A DNA stretch of 64,000 nt from Conchocele bisecta (GCA_029237695.1 JAQRGA010000379.1:25151-89150); one strand, 5' to 3'; shown: positions 17,626 to 26,741, counted from the first letter of the stretch. Numbers and translations: made by a program. Notes: generated by a model from the sequence alone, not told the origin.

Positions 17626-18582
17626 ATGGATAAAAAATACGAAGAATATCTTAAGCAAGACTCACAAGACAGGACTCTTGCCTTGTTTGATAAAGATTTA
17701 ATGTATAGCTTAGACTTCAATATGTTGAATCTAGAGAATGTCATGAACCTTGCGAAAAATGACAGGCATTCTGATATAGGCTTGTTAAATCATTTTTTAA
17801 TTGACTTGTCGTGGAAATCCTCTGAATTAGAAGGAAATTCATATTCTTTGCTTGATTCTAAGGCTTTAATTGAATATGGGCAACCCTTAAAAGGAGCGCC
17901 AGAGGAAGATACACTAATGATACTTAACCATAAAAGTGCAATTAAGTATTTATTCAATAATAACATTTTTTTCTCGTCTGAAAGCTGGTTAAAAAATATT
18001 GTTGAGATTAACAGATTGTTATTAAAGAATATAGACTCAGAAAACCGCGGGGGCATTCTTAGGGGGTATGGAGAGTTAGAAATTTGTCATTCCAGTTACA
18101 TTCCATCAACCGATAAAACCTTGCTAGATAAAATTTTAAATAATATCCCAACTGTTATAGATACAATGAATCCTATTGAGCAATCGTTTTATTTGTTTTC
18201 TAGGCTTCCTTATGCGCAATTCTTTTTTGATGGAAATAAAAGAACAAGCCGCTTACTATGTAACAAGCCTTTACTTGATGCAGGCATTACACCAATCTCT
18301 ATGATAGATATAGATAAGTCTGAATATTTAAAAGGTTTACTAGTTTTTTATGAGCTTGGTGACGATTCAGTTATTAGACAAACTTTTTTACACGGTTACG
18401 CTAATTCTATATTACGTTATTCACCGCTGTCTATTGATCAAAAGATGGAAATAAGAAGTGAAGGCAGAAAAGAACAAGTCGTCCATGACATGATCAGTTA
18501 TTTTTCAAATAAAGACAATGATGAAAAACCAGAATTTTTTAAAGATCAAATATCAAAAAAAAATTCATCGTTGAGAATGTAG
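17626..18582 (+). CDS. Fic-family protein with altered catalytic motif
   Basis: A 318-residue Fic protein. Inhibitory motif S-x-x-x-E-G is present at residues 65-70 (SSELEG, class II position, before the Fic core). The core motif at about 197-209 reads AQFFFDGNKRTSR, so the usual His of HPFxDGNGR is replaced by Gln and the second Gly by Lys. The family normally transfers AMP or another phosphate-containing group to a protein hydroxyl. Without the His this one may be inactive or use another chemistry; this Gln/Lys variant is known in a Fic subgroup. It stands just after the hairpin repeat. Confidence 0.85.
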   Translation: MDKKYEEYLKQDSQDRTLALFDKDLMYSLDFNMLNLENVMNLAKNDRHSDIGLLNHFLIDLSWKSSELEGNSYSLLDSKALIEYGQPLKGAPEEDTLMILNHKSAIKYLFNNNIFFSSESWLKNIVEINRLLLKNIDSENRGGILRGYGELEICHSSYIPSTDKTLLDKILNNIPTVIDTMNPIEQSFYLFSRLPYAQFFFDGNKRTSRLLCNKPLLDAGITPISMIDIDKSEYLKGLLVFYELGDDSVIRQTFLHGYANSILRYSPLSIDQKMEIRSEGRKEQVVHDMISYFSNKDNDEKPEFFKDQISKKNSSLRM

Positions 18583-18646
18583 GATTTTTTGACTTTGCGG
18601 TGAATAATGCCTATAATTACCTTAAATAATGCAGTGAATAATATAT

Positions 18647-19796
18647 ATGTGGATTTATGAACATCAAAATTGGACAAATTTTACTTGGAATGATAAGGTT
18701 CTAGCTTCTAAGTTGGCAGATGTTAGATATCATCAAGGTCGATTATTGGGAAATATAGAAAGACTGGGCTTTGAGCTTAAAGATGAAGCCAGCCTTATTA
18801 CTTTAACTAATGATATTGTAAATTCATCTGCTATTGAAGGTGAGGCTCTTAGTTCAATAGAAGTGCGCTCTTCTATTGCTCGCAGGTTGGTTAAAGATGG
18901 ATGTTAGGGGGCTTGATATTTCAACTAGTAGAAATGTTGAAGGTGTTGTTGAAATGACATTAGATGCTACACAACAGTTTTCAAGTCCTTTAACTAAAGA
19001 ACGTTTATTTGATTGGCACGCTGCATTGTTCCCAACAGGACGCAGTGGAATGAATTGGATTTCCGTAGGCGGGTGGAGGGAGTCAGATCCTATGCAGATT
19101 GTCTCTGGACCAGCTAACAGAGAAAAAATCCACTTTGAAGCCCCAAAGGCTAAATATATAGAAAAAGAAATAGAGGTGTTTTTAAACTGGTTTAATAATA
19201 AAGGCGATATTGACCCTGTAATCAAGGGGAGCATTGCTCATTTATGGTTTGTTACAATACACCCATTTGAAGACGGTAATGGAAGAATTGCCAGAGCAAT
19301 CCTTGACATGGCATCGGCACGTGCTGATGATACACATGAGCGTTTTTATAGTTTGTCGTCCCAAATTAAATTAGATCGTAAAAGTTACTATAAACAACTA
19401 GAAGGGCAGCAACGTGGTACTCCTGAGATTACAGAATGGCTTAATTGGTCATTAGATTGTTTTAAGCGAGCTATATTAAAAGCTGAAGAGACTCTCGCCA
19501 ATGTTTTATTTAAAGCTAAATTATGGGATAGGATTAACCAAAATCCTATCAATGATCGTCAGAGTTTAATTGTTAACAGAATGCTTGAAGATGACTTTGA
19601 AGGGCATATGAATACCTCTAAGTACGCTAAAATAGCAAAGTGTTCAAATGATACGGCTCTTAGAGATATCCAGGGCTTAAAACAGCGTGATGTCTTTGTT
19701 CAAAACATTGGTGGTGGACGCAACACTAGTTATAAAATAAACAAGAGTCAGGGTGAAAACAATAGCGAAAAGAAACGCCCTGTATTAAAAATGTAA
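18647..19796 (+). pseudogene. DUF4172-Fic protein (predicted AMP transferase), one frameshift
   Basis: The N-terminal DUF4172-like domain has TWNDKVLASKLADVRYHQG and the inhibitory motif SSAIEGE; the Fic core HPFEDGNGRIAR is complete with catalytic His; a winged-helix-like C-terminus follows (MNTSKYAKIAKCSNDTALRDI). The frame changes once near 18895-18905, between the arms IARRLV and VRGLDIS. With that base corrected the protein would be ~380 residues, normal for the family. It is probably an adenylyltransferase acting on a cytoplasmic protein. The 3' ~190 bases recur at 34188 and 53203 without the rest of the gene. Confidence 0.85.
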
Positions 19797-19880
19797 TCCC
19801 ATTCCCACATCAAAATTTAGGAATAATTAATTTAAAATGTTTAAAATTACTTTATTATCAACATGTTGTAAGCTTTAATA
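19650..19880 (+). repeat. Fic 3' end and flank, repeated at 34188-34425 and 53203-53375
   Basis: From the codons for TALRDIQGLKQ to the AGAATCC at about 19880 the sequence is almost identical to 34188-34430. The 53-kb copy is a little more diverged and lacks the last part. At 19880 the match stops exactly where, at 34426, the tRNA-like attachment sequence begins. Confidence 0.85.
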
Positions 19881-19930
19881 GAATCCGTCCGCCGTTTTTA
19901 ACCTTTGTTGTTGAAAAACCCATTGCAGGA

Positions 19931-20326
19931 ATGCCGAGAGACCTTGATACCATAGGCTCTCACCTAAAAGCTAAAAGACTTAAAGGCAACAAATCACAAA
20001 GGTTCGTTGCCTCTTTGTTTGATACTGACATAAGAACGATTAATAATTGGGAAAGAAACAAAACTAAAACTATTCCTGCAAAATATTATCCTAAAATCAT
20101 GGGGTTTTTAAATTATTGTCCAATAGAAAAAACACCAAATACTTTTTCAAAGAAAATTAAACTTCACAGACTTCATCAAGGACTTAATCAGAAACAATTT
20201 GCACAACTCTTAAAAGTTGATTCAACCACCGTTAAATTTTGGGAAAGTGGGGAGAGGAAGCCTTCGGATAAAATGGTTGGGAAATTACAAAAACAGTACG
20301 AAATATATCCGAGTTCACAACTCTAA
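19931..20326 (+). CDS. Protein with two HTH domains
   Basis: A 131-residue protein containing two helix-turn-helix regions: residues about 8-50 (LKAKRLKGNKSQRFVASLF, then TINNWERNK) and about 72-120 (LHRLHQGLNQKQFAQLLKVD, TTVKFWESGERKPSD). The second is a standard XRE/plant-like regulator domain. The real start may be upstream, since the ORF opens in the middle of good coding-like sequence. Probably a transcription factor, possibly the C-terminal part of a longer regulator. Confidence 0.6.
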   Translation: MPRDLDTIGSHLKAKRLKGNKSQRFVASLFDTDIRTINNWERNKTKTIPAKYYPKIMGFLNYCPIEKTPNTFSKKIKLHRLHQGLNQKQFAQLLKVDSTTVKFWESGERKPSDKMVGKLQKQYEIYPSSQL

Positions 20327-20338
20327 AGGCACTTAAAG

Positions 20339-21456
20339 CTATCGACTCAAAATACTTCTTGTGTAAAAAATACCTGATAACAAGGTTGTGAAAGAAGATA
20401 TTAACAACCCATATAAATAATATTCTGAATCAAATAACAATCCAACAGCTAAATACTGTGGCACGGAAATAAGGGAGTCTGCAGCTGAGACAACTGAACC
20501 ACAAGAAGACCTGTATTTATCTGATATACTTTTTTGAAAATGAGATTCAACAAGGATATTTTGTATCACTTGTAACATTACATGCAGTGAGAATATTAAT
20601 AGAATGGCATACCCTAGTTCTGGGAAAAATCCTAGTAATAAAATCAACATTGAGTTGATAACGAACGGATAAATATTGTTAAATATGTTTTTGTTTGAAA
20701 TTTTAGTAGCAACAAGTGCAAATATTTGATAAAAAATAAAGCCAACTAATATGCCAAAATCCAAAAGATTAAAGATATATTGCCATAGAAGCATTGGCGC
20801 AATAGCTGAAATATTTTTAAACACAGCAGCCCAAAAATAAGCACGGTTAAACAAATCGCAAAAAACTTGTTTGTATTCGGCGATTGATGGCACTTTAGCA
20901 TGCTGTACAAGTTTTGTATATCTACGACTCCTTAAAGCATAAACCAAATAAGCCGAAATAAATAGCATACCACTAATTATCCAAGTTGAAGTAACACTAT
21001 ATTGATACACGGCGTAACAAATAGTGCCACCAAAAATTGATCCAATTAGCCTATATCGCGTTAAAATCTTTATGGACTTATGTTCATTTATTTGATTCTT
21101 TCTACCTGTTGAAATTGCTTCTGATTGTAATGCACCTGAAATAAAAGATTCTGAAACAGCACCAATTAAGGTTGCTACAACAACAATATGATAAAATTTT
21201 GTGCTGCATACACATATCCGATAGCTGTGATAAATCGTAAGATAGCAGATAATAAGATAGAGTATCTTGCACCTTTAATATCAGCAATAATCCCTGTGGG
21301 CAACTCAAGTATAAAAATTGCGACTACAAAGATAGAAGATAGTACGCTTACTTCCGTAAATGAATATCCAATATCTAACAAATAGAGAACGCCTAATATT
21401 CCAAACCCACCAAGACCTGAAAAATACAGAAATACAAAAGTTTTGAAGTTGCTCAT
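20339..21456 (-). pseudogene. MFS exporter of the YcaO cluster, one frameshift
   Basis: A 12-helix-type major facilitator protein of ~370 residues. The first segment (21456 to ~21180) has LYFSGLGGFGILGVLYLLD and the A-like motif GIIADIKGARYSI after helix 2-3. The rest continues in another frame from about 21180 to 20339, with typical alternating hydrophobic helices. The only break is near 21180. It begins about 60 bases after the ycaO stop on the same strand, so it is probably the exporter or self-immunity pump for the cluster's product. Confidence 0.75.
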
Positions 21457-21518
21457 AAATAACTACATGAAGAGCGATTTATCATAGGAAATATTATGCT
21501 TGGTATTATTTTTTTTAG

Positions 21519-22974
21519 TTATAAAAGGTTGAGTCTACCGTTGTTTTTGTAATACAAAGAGTCAAAACATGATATGTTTTCCATGAATACCCTAACAACA
21601 TAAAAACTTTTTTCTATGCCAATGTAACTATGGTAAGCTAGCTCAACATTATGTTTTTTACATATATTTATACACTTTTCATAGGCATCATTAACACTAT
21701 TGATTGATTGATTTGAATAAGTACTTGAGAAATTTTTAATACTTTTCGGGCTAAAGAAGTTTTGGAAAATACTTTTTGGCTAGTCCATGTGACCAAATTC
21801 CCCTCATATCAATACCCGACTGGTTTGGGTCGTCTATCTCTTTTGTTGAAGATAATGATTGGTGCATTTGATATGCTTCGGAATATGCCCTATTGATAGA
21901 CTTTTGTATATCAAAAGAAGAGCCTGTTCCTCTAGCGTGTAAAATACCATCACTACTTTCTAATTCTAAAACACATTGCACTACAGGCAATTTGAAATCC
22001 GATGGCAATAACATAAGAGTGTGTTTAATATTCTTTGGCATGTTGAGATGCTGATAATATTCTTTTGGAATTTCATAAACAGGTGTATTAGTTCTAGAGT
22101 AATACCAAAAAGCATCTCTTTCAACTAACTCAAAAAAACCTTGGACAATTGCTTCGTTTAGAGAGGTGCCTACAGCCACACCATTGGTAGAAGTGCCAGA
22201 GTGTATTGATAAATCGTGATCCGATATGAAAGGGCAATATATGCAATTTGAAGGTATTAATATATCTTTATTTTGGGTTAAGGAGTATCCGCGTGTCCAC
22301 TCTATCAATGTTTCTTTAGTATACGAAGAGAAAGTTTTAGAAATATCGTGTTTTTTATCATCGTCTATGAAAACATCGCTATATTTGAAAATTTCTGTTG
22401 AAAATGGCCAACCAAAAAAAGTACTTGGAGATATACAATTATACGGAACTCCATCTTCAGAATAAATTTGACTCTTCTCGCTAAAAATTCCTGAGAGAAA
22501 ATAACGCTCTAGTCCTTCCGCTATAGCTCCTGCTAAAGCTTGGTCTTCATCAAGACCTTTTCCACCAGAAAATTCAATATCTAGATAAGTACTAGATTCT
22601 GTAGTAACTGCTATGGCTGCTCCATACAAAAAGACTCCACCAAGATGCTCCCCTCCAGAAATAGGTTTAATTATCGAAGAGTGCCCAACAAAATAATAAT
22701 TGTTATTACAAAATACTTCAGGATTTACCTCTCTGTAACCTGTTTTATTGTCGCCATTCGGATTACGGTTTCCATTAAATAACAAAAAGTCTGGAACCTT
22801 TAAATCATTTATAAGAATAGTTTTTTTTCTACAAGAGTCACAATTAGAAAATGGAAAAAAGGTTGAAAGAGGTTTTTGTTCATACAAAGATGTTAAGTGA
22901 AAACAAATATTGTAATCTTCATAATACAATAGAGATGCTTTATAAATAAATGCTAAATAATCTATCTCAACCAA
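21519..22974 (-). pseudogene. YcaO-domain protein (RiPP backbone-modifying enzyme), one frameshift near the 3' end
   Basis: YcaO enzymes activate peptide backbone amides with ATP to form azolines, amidines or thioamides. The N-terminal region has NCDSC, perhaps half of a zinc site. ATP-binding segments are present: SGGKGLDEDQALAGAIAEGLERY, with Glu-x-x-Glu-Arg, and TSLNEAIVQGFFELVERDAFW. The open frame ends at 21751, but one base near 21760 restores a further ~75 residues, to TAA at 21519. The C-terminus is not PxPxP, which azoline-forming YcaOs usually have. The only start in frame is TTG at 22974; the true N-terminus is unclear. Operon with a partner protein and an MFS pump. Confidence 0.85.
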
Positions 22975-23009
22975 GGATGTACTACTTTCATAAATTTTGC
23001 TTTATTATT

Positions 23010-23387
23010 TCAGTATGGCGAGTTACTGCATTTGTTACAACCACCAAATAGATTCTCTCCAGATGTGTAAATTGATTCTATACTGTTATTATTCTCACAT
23101 AAACATATCAATAAACTAAACTTTTTTGAGTAAAAATCATATTCGTTAGATGTGCAAACACATATTTCTATATTAGAGTCTTTGTTGGAATCTGTAGCCT
23201 CAATTTTTAATAAATTGTAGGCATTTTTAGAAAAATGTATATTAAATCCTTTTATGGATTGCCTAGATTTAACAGGCTCTATATTTGATATATCAGACCA
23301 TATGTCATAAGAGGTATGATTTTCAGATATTATTTTTGCACAACATAAACTTGTATTTTTTACTATATCTTGCGTATTAATAATCAT
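23010..23387 (-). CDS. Cys-rich YcaO partner protein (possible E1-like or leader-binding fragment)
   Basis: A 125-residue protein, ATG 23387 preceded by GAGGTG. It contains eight Cys, including a C-terminal CNKC close to the stop. With the NCDSC of YcaO, which follows after 35 bases, this could complete a CxxC-CxxC zinc tetrad if the two are really one E1-like/YcaO partner pair. Similarity to known E1-like proteins is weak, and no dinucleotide motif is seen. It could also be an unrelated maturation factor. Its place between the peptide and ycaO supports a role in the same pathway. Confidence 0.5.
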   Translation of the reverse strand: MIINTQDIVKNTSLCCAKIISENHTSYDIWSDISNIEPVKSRQSIKGFNIHFSKNAYNLLKIEATDSNKDSNIEICVCTSNEYDFYSKKFSLLICLCENNNSIESIYTSGENLFGGCNKCSNSPY

Positions 23388-23401
23388 AATTTACACCTCA
23401 A

Positions 23402-23435
23402 AAAAAACCCTTTTTATTGCTAAAAAGGGTTTTTA
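23402..23435 (-). terminator. Hairpin between the small peptide gene and the YcaO operon
   Basis: AAAAACCCTTTTT-ATTGC-TAAAAAGGGTTTTT forms a stem with a U-run on either strand. It sits between the peptide stop (23454) and the next ATG (23387). Such partial terminators between precursor and enzyme genes raise precursor expression in many RiPP operons; that role is inferred. Confidence 0.7.
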
Positions 23436-23453
23436 TCCATATTAGAGAAAGTT

Positions 23454-23543
23454 TTATTTCGTAAATCCATATGAATTCTTTGATTGAAGCCAACCAAATT
23501 TCTGACCTTTCTTAATATTTTTAGCGATGATTATTTTTTTCAT
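23454..23543 (-). CDS. 29-aa peptide, candidate RiPP precursor
   Basis: ATG 23543 is preceded by AGGAG eight bases upstream, an excellent ribosome-binding site. The peptide has a Lys/Ile-rich N-terminal half (MKKIIIAKNIKKG) and a C-terminal half with Trp, Tyr, Phe, two Ser and one Thr (WLQSKNSYGFTK). There is no Cys, so an azole core would have to come from Ser or Thr, or the YcaO makes another modification. Position first in the operon, the hairpin after it and the YcaO gene downstream argue for precursor status. Small size means it could be missed by gene callers. Confidence 0.55.
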   Translation of the reverse strand: MKKIIIAKNIKKGQKFGWLQSKNSYGFTK

Positions 23544-23697
23544 TAGTTATCTCCTATTAGATTAAAAATGGTATAACCTTTACTTTAAAATATAAAGTGT
23601 CTCAATTGTAACACAATAAATACATCAAAAGTATATTTATTCTATAAATTTAATTTTCCGTTGATGGTAGCGGTTAAAAGGCAGGGGTTCGTTGCCT

Positions 23698-24256
23698 GGC
23701 ATGGGAAGCGTTTTGAAATTAAAATTGGTAAATATCCTCTAACTTCTTTAGTCGGTGCAAGAAAAAAAACGAGATGACTATCTGCTGATGATTGAAAATG
23801 GGAAAAACCCAAAATACAAATTAAATAATTCTAAGTTATTCAGAGATATTGCGCTAGATTGGTTACAAACACAAGATTATTTATCCGATAGAACGATAGC
23901 CACAACAGCACAGCGCTTACATGCTCGCAGAAATTTTAGTCAAGCAAAGGAAAAAAATAGAATTACTCAAAGACTTAAACAGCAAATTTTAGAATTAGAA
24001 CAAGACTTACAGCTTGCTAGGCAAGCTTCATCTGATGTTGATGAGTTGGGCACAGCAGCACAAACTATCAATGACAAACTTGCAAAAGCAGAAGAAAAAC
24101 TACTGAATACTGGTGCAAAAAAAGTACCAACCGCCGTGGCATAGGCAATAATCCATATGACAAAATACAAAGGCAAATTGAGAGTTATAAAAAGGCTTTA
24201 AACGCTATATTTGCAAAAAAATGGAATGACCTATCCTTGGCTCGAAGTCGTTAAGA
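23698..24256 (+). pseudogene. Integrase N-terminal (DUF4102) fragment joined to a coiled-coil plasmid protein, second copy of 34688-35270
   Basis: The segment from WHGKRFEIKIGKYPLTSLVGARKK through DIALDWLQTQDYLSD is the start of a P4-type tyrosine recombinase. It then changes to a coiled-coil sequence (QQILELEQDLQLARQASSD) and, in another frame, NNPYDKIQRQIESYKKALNAI up to the stop near 24254. It is nearly identical to 34688-35270 and lacks the integrase start and catalytic domain. The copy begins abruptly at GGCATGGG (23698). A remnant of duplication and deletion, not an active gene. Confidence 0.7.
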
Positions 24257-24265
24257 AGATTGGTG

Positions 24266-24627
24266 TCTAAAATCTTATTTTTGGACAAGAAAACAATTAA
24301 TGATGCAATCAAGCAAACACTTAATCGACCATACATGAAGATAGAAACTCAAACGCTGGTGGTTATATTTATTCAATATTAGGTGATGGTAAACAGCTTC
24401 AATTAATAAAAATTATCAAAGATAAAGAAGTCACATCTTGTCTCAGGAAGTTTGGACTGGTTGACAGATATTAAGAAAGCGCAAAACAAACAACAGGCAA
24501 TAAACCTGTTTTAACAGCTGTAACAAATAAATGCTTAAGAGAATTAGACAATGAAGCAATTGGAACAGACGATATGCGCCAATTTTTTATTGATCAATTG
24601 AGTGAGGCTTTAAATGAACTCAGATAG
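24266..24627 (+). pseudogene. Rep C-terminal fragment, copy of 36818-37072 with its natural end
   Basis: Starts at the codons for LDKKTINDAIKQTLNRP and follows the plasmid Rep C-terminus seen at 36818, with small indels. Unlike that copy it continues past NKCL into ELDNEAIGTDDMRQFFIDQL and reaches the stop at 24625-24627. It therefore preserves the original end of rep that the copper island has replaced at 37073. It joins the preceding fragment by an internal deletion. Confidence 0.7.
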
Positions 24628-25120
24628 ATTCACAAAAATAAAAGCTTTTAATATGCAAATTAGACCCATTACCTTTACCTTTAAACAAGCCAAAGAGTTT
24701 ATAGCTAAACACCATAGGCACAATAAACCACCAACTGGGTGGAAGTTTGGTGTGGGTGTTTTTGATGACAATAAAAATGAATTGATTGGTGTTGCAACAG
24801 CTGGTAGACCTATTGCAAGAATGCTTGACAACCCAACCACTTTAGAAATTAATAGAACCTGTACATTGGGTACTAAAAATGCAAACAGTAAATTATATGC
24901 ATCTTTAATTTCCGCTGCTAAAAGTCTAGGATATAGAAAAGTTATTACTTACACACAAGGAAATGAAAGTGGAGCATCACTAAAAGCTGTCAATATGAAA
25001 ATAGTTAAACAATTAAAACTAAGGAAGTCATGGAGAGAATCATCAAAAAAGTTAGCGCACATAAGAGATAAAGAAGGAAGCGGTAATATCACAAGAATGT
25101 TATGGGAAATTGAATTATGA
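24614..25120 (+). CDS. XF1762-family protein
   Basis: An intact 168-residue protein of the XF1762 family carried by phages and plasmids. The conserved stretch AKHHRHNKPPTGWKFGVGV, AGRPIARMLDNPTTLEINR and the C-terminal YRKVITYTQGNESGASLKA are all present, a GNAT-like fold with a likely nucleotide- or CoA-binding loop. The substrate is unknown. Its ATG lies within the end of the rep remnant. Overlaps the next gene by four bases (ATGA). Confidence 0.75.
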   Translation: MNSDRFTKIKAFNMQIRPITFTFKQAKEFIAKHHRHNKPPTGWKFGVGVFDDNKNELIGVATAGRPIARMLDNPTTLEINRTCTLGTKNANSKLYASLISAAKSLGYRKVITYTQGNESGASLKAVNMKIVKQLKLRKSWRESSKKLAHIRDKEGSGNITRMLWEIEL

Positions 25121-25365
25121 GTAAAATTACAAAAATAATGAGATGTAATTGCGAAGTCAACAATAACGATTGTAATGTTGTTAAAACTAAGTTTAGTTGT
25201 AATAAAGTTGAAAAAAGATGCACTTGTGATGAGTGTGGCGGGTATTTGCCTAGAGTTTTAGGTATTTCTGCATCAATTTCCAAAGAGCATGAAGCTGAGT
25301 TAGATAAACAAGCACAAATGCGAGGCATCAAAGATCAATTAAGAAGTTTAGGGCTACATTTTTAA
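25117..25365 (+). CDS. Cys-rich 82-aa protein
   Basis: Begins with ATGA overlap after the XF1762 gene. Eight Cys in the first 42 residues (MRCNCEVNNNDC, CTCDECGG) suggest one or two zinc-binding sites; the C-terminal half is helical and charged. No named family is recognised. Typical of small phage or plasmid accessory proteins in a cargo operon. Confidence 0.5.
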   Translation: MSKITKIMRCNCEVNNNDCNVVKTKFSCNKVEKRCTCDECGGYLPRVLGISASISKEHEAELDKQAQMRGIKDQLRSLGLHF

Positions 25366-25390
25366 AAGATAGGAAACTCAGGTGGAAATT

Positions 25391-25650
25391 ATGAATAAAA
25401 CTACAAAAATAAAAGCGTGCAAGGATTGTAAATTTGTAAAGATTAGAACTAATTTTTTTAGTTTTACTCGTTATTTTTTTTTGCCACAATCCAATTTGCT
25501 AAAGAAAAAATAGAGTTTGATTTCAATAGAGGAGACAAAGATATCTTCAATGTTTACCAGTTTTGTGATGAAACTAGAGAGAGTGAAAAAATGTGTGGAA
25601 AAGATGCCAAGCATTTTGAACAAATAACATTAGCAGATAAATGGTATAAC
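25391..25650 (+). pseudogene. Small zinc-finger-like phage-type protein, frameshifted
   Basis: ATG 25391 opens KIKACKDCKFVKIRTNFF. After a break in the T-run at 25470-25480 the other frame continues with FNRGDKDIFNVYQFCDETRE and MCGKDAKHFEQ. Cys-x-x-Cys plus a distant Cys and CGKDAKHFE is the pattern of small proteins from siphophage-type accessory regions. Its 3' end shares the frame of the next gene, so the exact stop is uncertain. Confidence 0.4.
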
Positions 25651-26376
25651 CTAATAACACGGGCCTTTGCAATACTGATTATTGGTATTATATTTTTTAC
25701 ATTTTTGTTTAGCTTGTTGCCGCAAGCAAATGCAGCAAGTCCATCAAGTTTCAGCAAAGCCAAAAAAACAATGTATCAAAAAATCTATTTTGATAATAAA
25801 AAGACTTTTTATTGTGGATGTGATTATTCAAATCGTCAGGTTGATCTTAGTAGCTGCGGATACCAAGTACGCAAAAACAAACGCAGAGCTTCTCGTACTG
25901 AAGCTGAACATGTTGTACCTGCTTACTGGCTCGCTCAACTTACTCCAAATGGTCGTACTTGTTGGGCAGAAGGTACAAAGCGTAAAGGAACAAATAGTCG
26001 TAAATATTGCCTAAAGAATAACAAACAATTCAAACAAGCACACAATGACTTAATGAACCTAGTACCAGCAATTGGTGAGGTTAATGGCGATAGATCTAAT
26101 TATCGTTTTGCAATGATTTCTGGTGAAGTTAGGAATTATGGTTCGTGTGATGTTGAAATCAATCGAAGTGGTAAACGAGGATCAAAGAGAGTAGAACCAG
26201 CACCTAGTGTACGTGGTGATATCGCAAGAACTTACTTTTATATGGCAGATAAGTACAGATTGCAGTTATCTAGACAAACAAAGCAGTTAATGCAAGCTTG
26301 GCATAAACAAGACCAGATTGATGCTTGGGAACAAGAACGCATTAATCGTATCCAGTTAATTCAAAAGAGGGATTAA
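25591..26376 (+). CDS. Endonuclease I family (EndA/Dns) secreted nuclease
   Basis: A nonspecific nuclease of the EndA/Vvn family, with a ββα-metal active site: RTEAEHVVPAYWLAQ holds the general-base His, and NLVPAIGEVNGDRSN the metal-binding Asn. Cys pairs (YCGCDY, SSCGY, TCWAEG, YCLKN, SCDVE) fit a periplasmic enzyme. A signal peptide (FAILIIGIIFFTFLFSLLPQANA) precedes it, so the first ~20 residues of the frame may belong to the upstream gene and the true start is uncertain. It may clear incoming DNA or supply nucleotides. Confidence 0.85.
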   Translation: MCGKDAKHFEQITLADKWYNLITRAFAILIIGIIFFTFLFSLLPQANAASPSSFSKAKKTMYQKIYFDNKKTFYCGCDYSNRQVDLSSCGYQVRKNKRRASRTEAEHVVPAYWLAQLTPNGRTCWAEGTKRKGTNSRKYCLKNNKQFKQAHNDLMNLVPAIGEVNGDRSNYRFAMISGEVRNYGSCDVEINRSGKRGSKRVEPAPSVRGDIARTYFYMADKYRLQLSRQTKQLMQAWHKQDQIDAWEQERINRIQLIQKRD

Positions 26377-26378
26377 TT

Positions 26379-26508
26379 ATGAAAAAATTTAGTTACAGCA
26401 TTAACTGGACTTGCAATCGTTTTATCATTAACGAATGTTGCTACCAATATATCACACCTTAAAGACATTATTGCTAACAAAAAAATAGTTTGTGAAGTAG
26501 AAAAATGA
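26379..26508 (+). pseudogene. Small single-helix membrane protein, one frameshift
   Basis: ATG 26379, three bases after the nuclease stop. The run of six A after the start breaks the frame; the following frame codes for LVTALTGLAIVLSLTNVATN, a membrane helix, and ends at TGA 26506-26508, overlapping the next ATG. Confidence 0.35.
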
Positions 26509-26624
26509 AAACGAAAACAGAAGATAAAAAAATTGTAATTAACGGAAAAGTGTGCTGCCAACCAAGACCACCTTTTGGCCCTTGGATGCCTGTTGATAAA
26601 AATAATAATAAAGGTGCGCGCTAA
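26505..26624 (+). CDS. Hypothetical 39-aa protein
   Basis: ATG 26505 overlaps the previous stop (ATGA). A basic, Pro-rich peptide with CCQPRPPFGPW in the middle. The last gene of the 24.6-26.6 kb cargo operon. No family recognised. Confidence 0.4.
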   Translation: MKTKTEDKKIVINGKVCCQPRPPFGPWMPVDKNNNKGAR

Positions 26625-26642
26625 TGCTTGAAGTGTTTTTTT

Positions 26643-26711
26643 TTAATTGTTAGAAAACTTTGCATTTCCAAAAGTTGATGTTGATTGATTGCGTAGTAAA
26701 ACTAGTTTCAT
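26643..26711 (-). CDS. 22-aa Ser/Thr/Asn-rich peptide at the end of the LuxR-linked operon
   Basis: ATG 26711 follows TTAAGGAGAAGAA, a near-ideal ribosome-binding site, and lies 30 bases after the TSUP permease stop. The peptide starts MKLVLLRN and ends with a Ser/Thr/Phe/Asn-rich half (STSTFGNAKFSNN). Strong translation signals with so short a product suggest a signalling or precursor peptide, or a translated leader. Nothing downstream on this strand explains it. Confidence 0.45.
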   Translation of the reverse strand: MKLVLLRNQSTSTFGNAKFSNN

Positions 26712-26741
26712 TTCTTCTCCTTAAAAAGATATTAAGTTATT

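Noticed and set aside
23671..23700. tRNA-like GGGGTTCGTTGCC sequence just before the integrase fragment
   Set aside because: It lacks a matching stem and acceptor end, and could arise by chance; not enough to call an attachment site.
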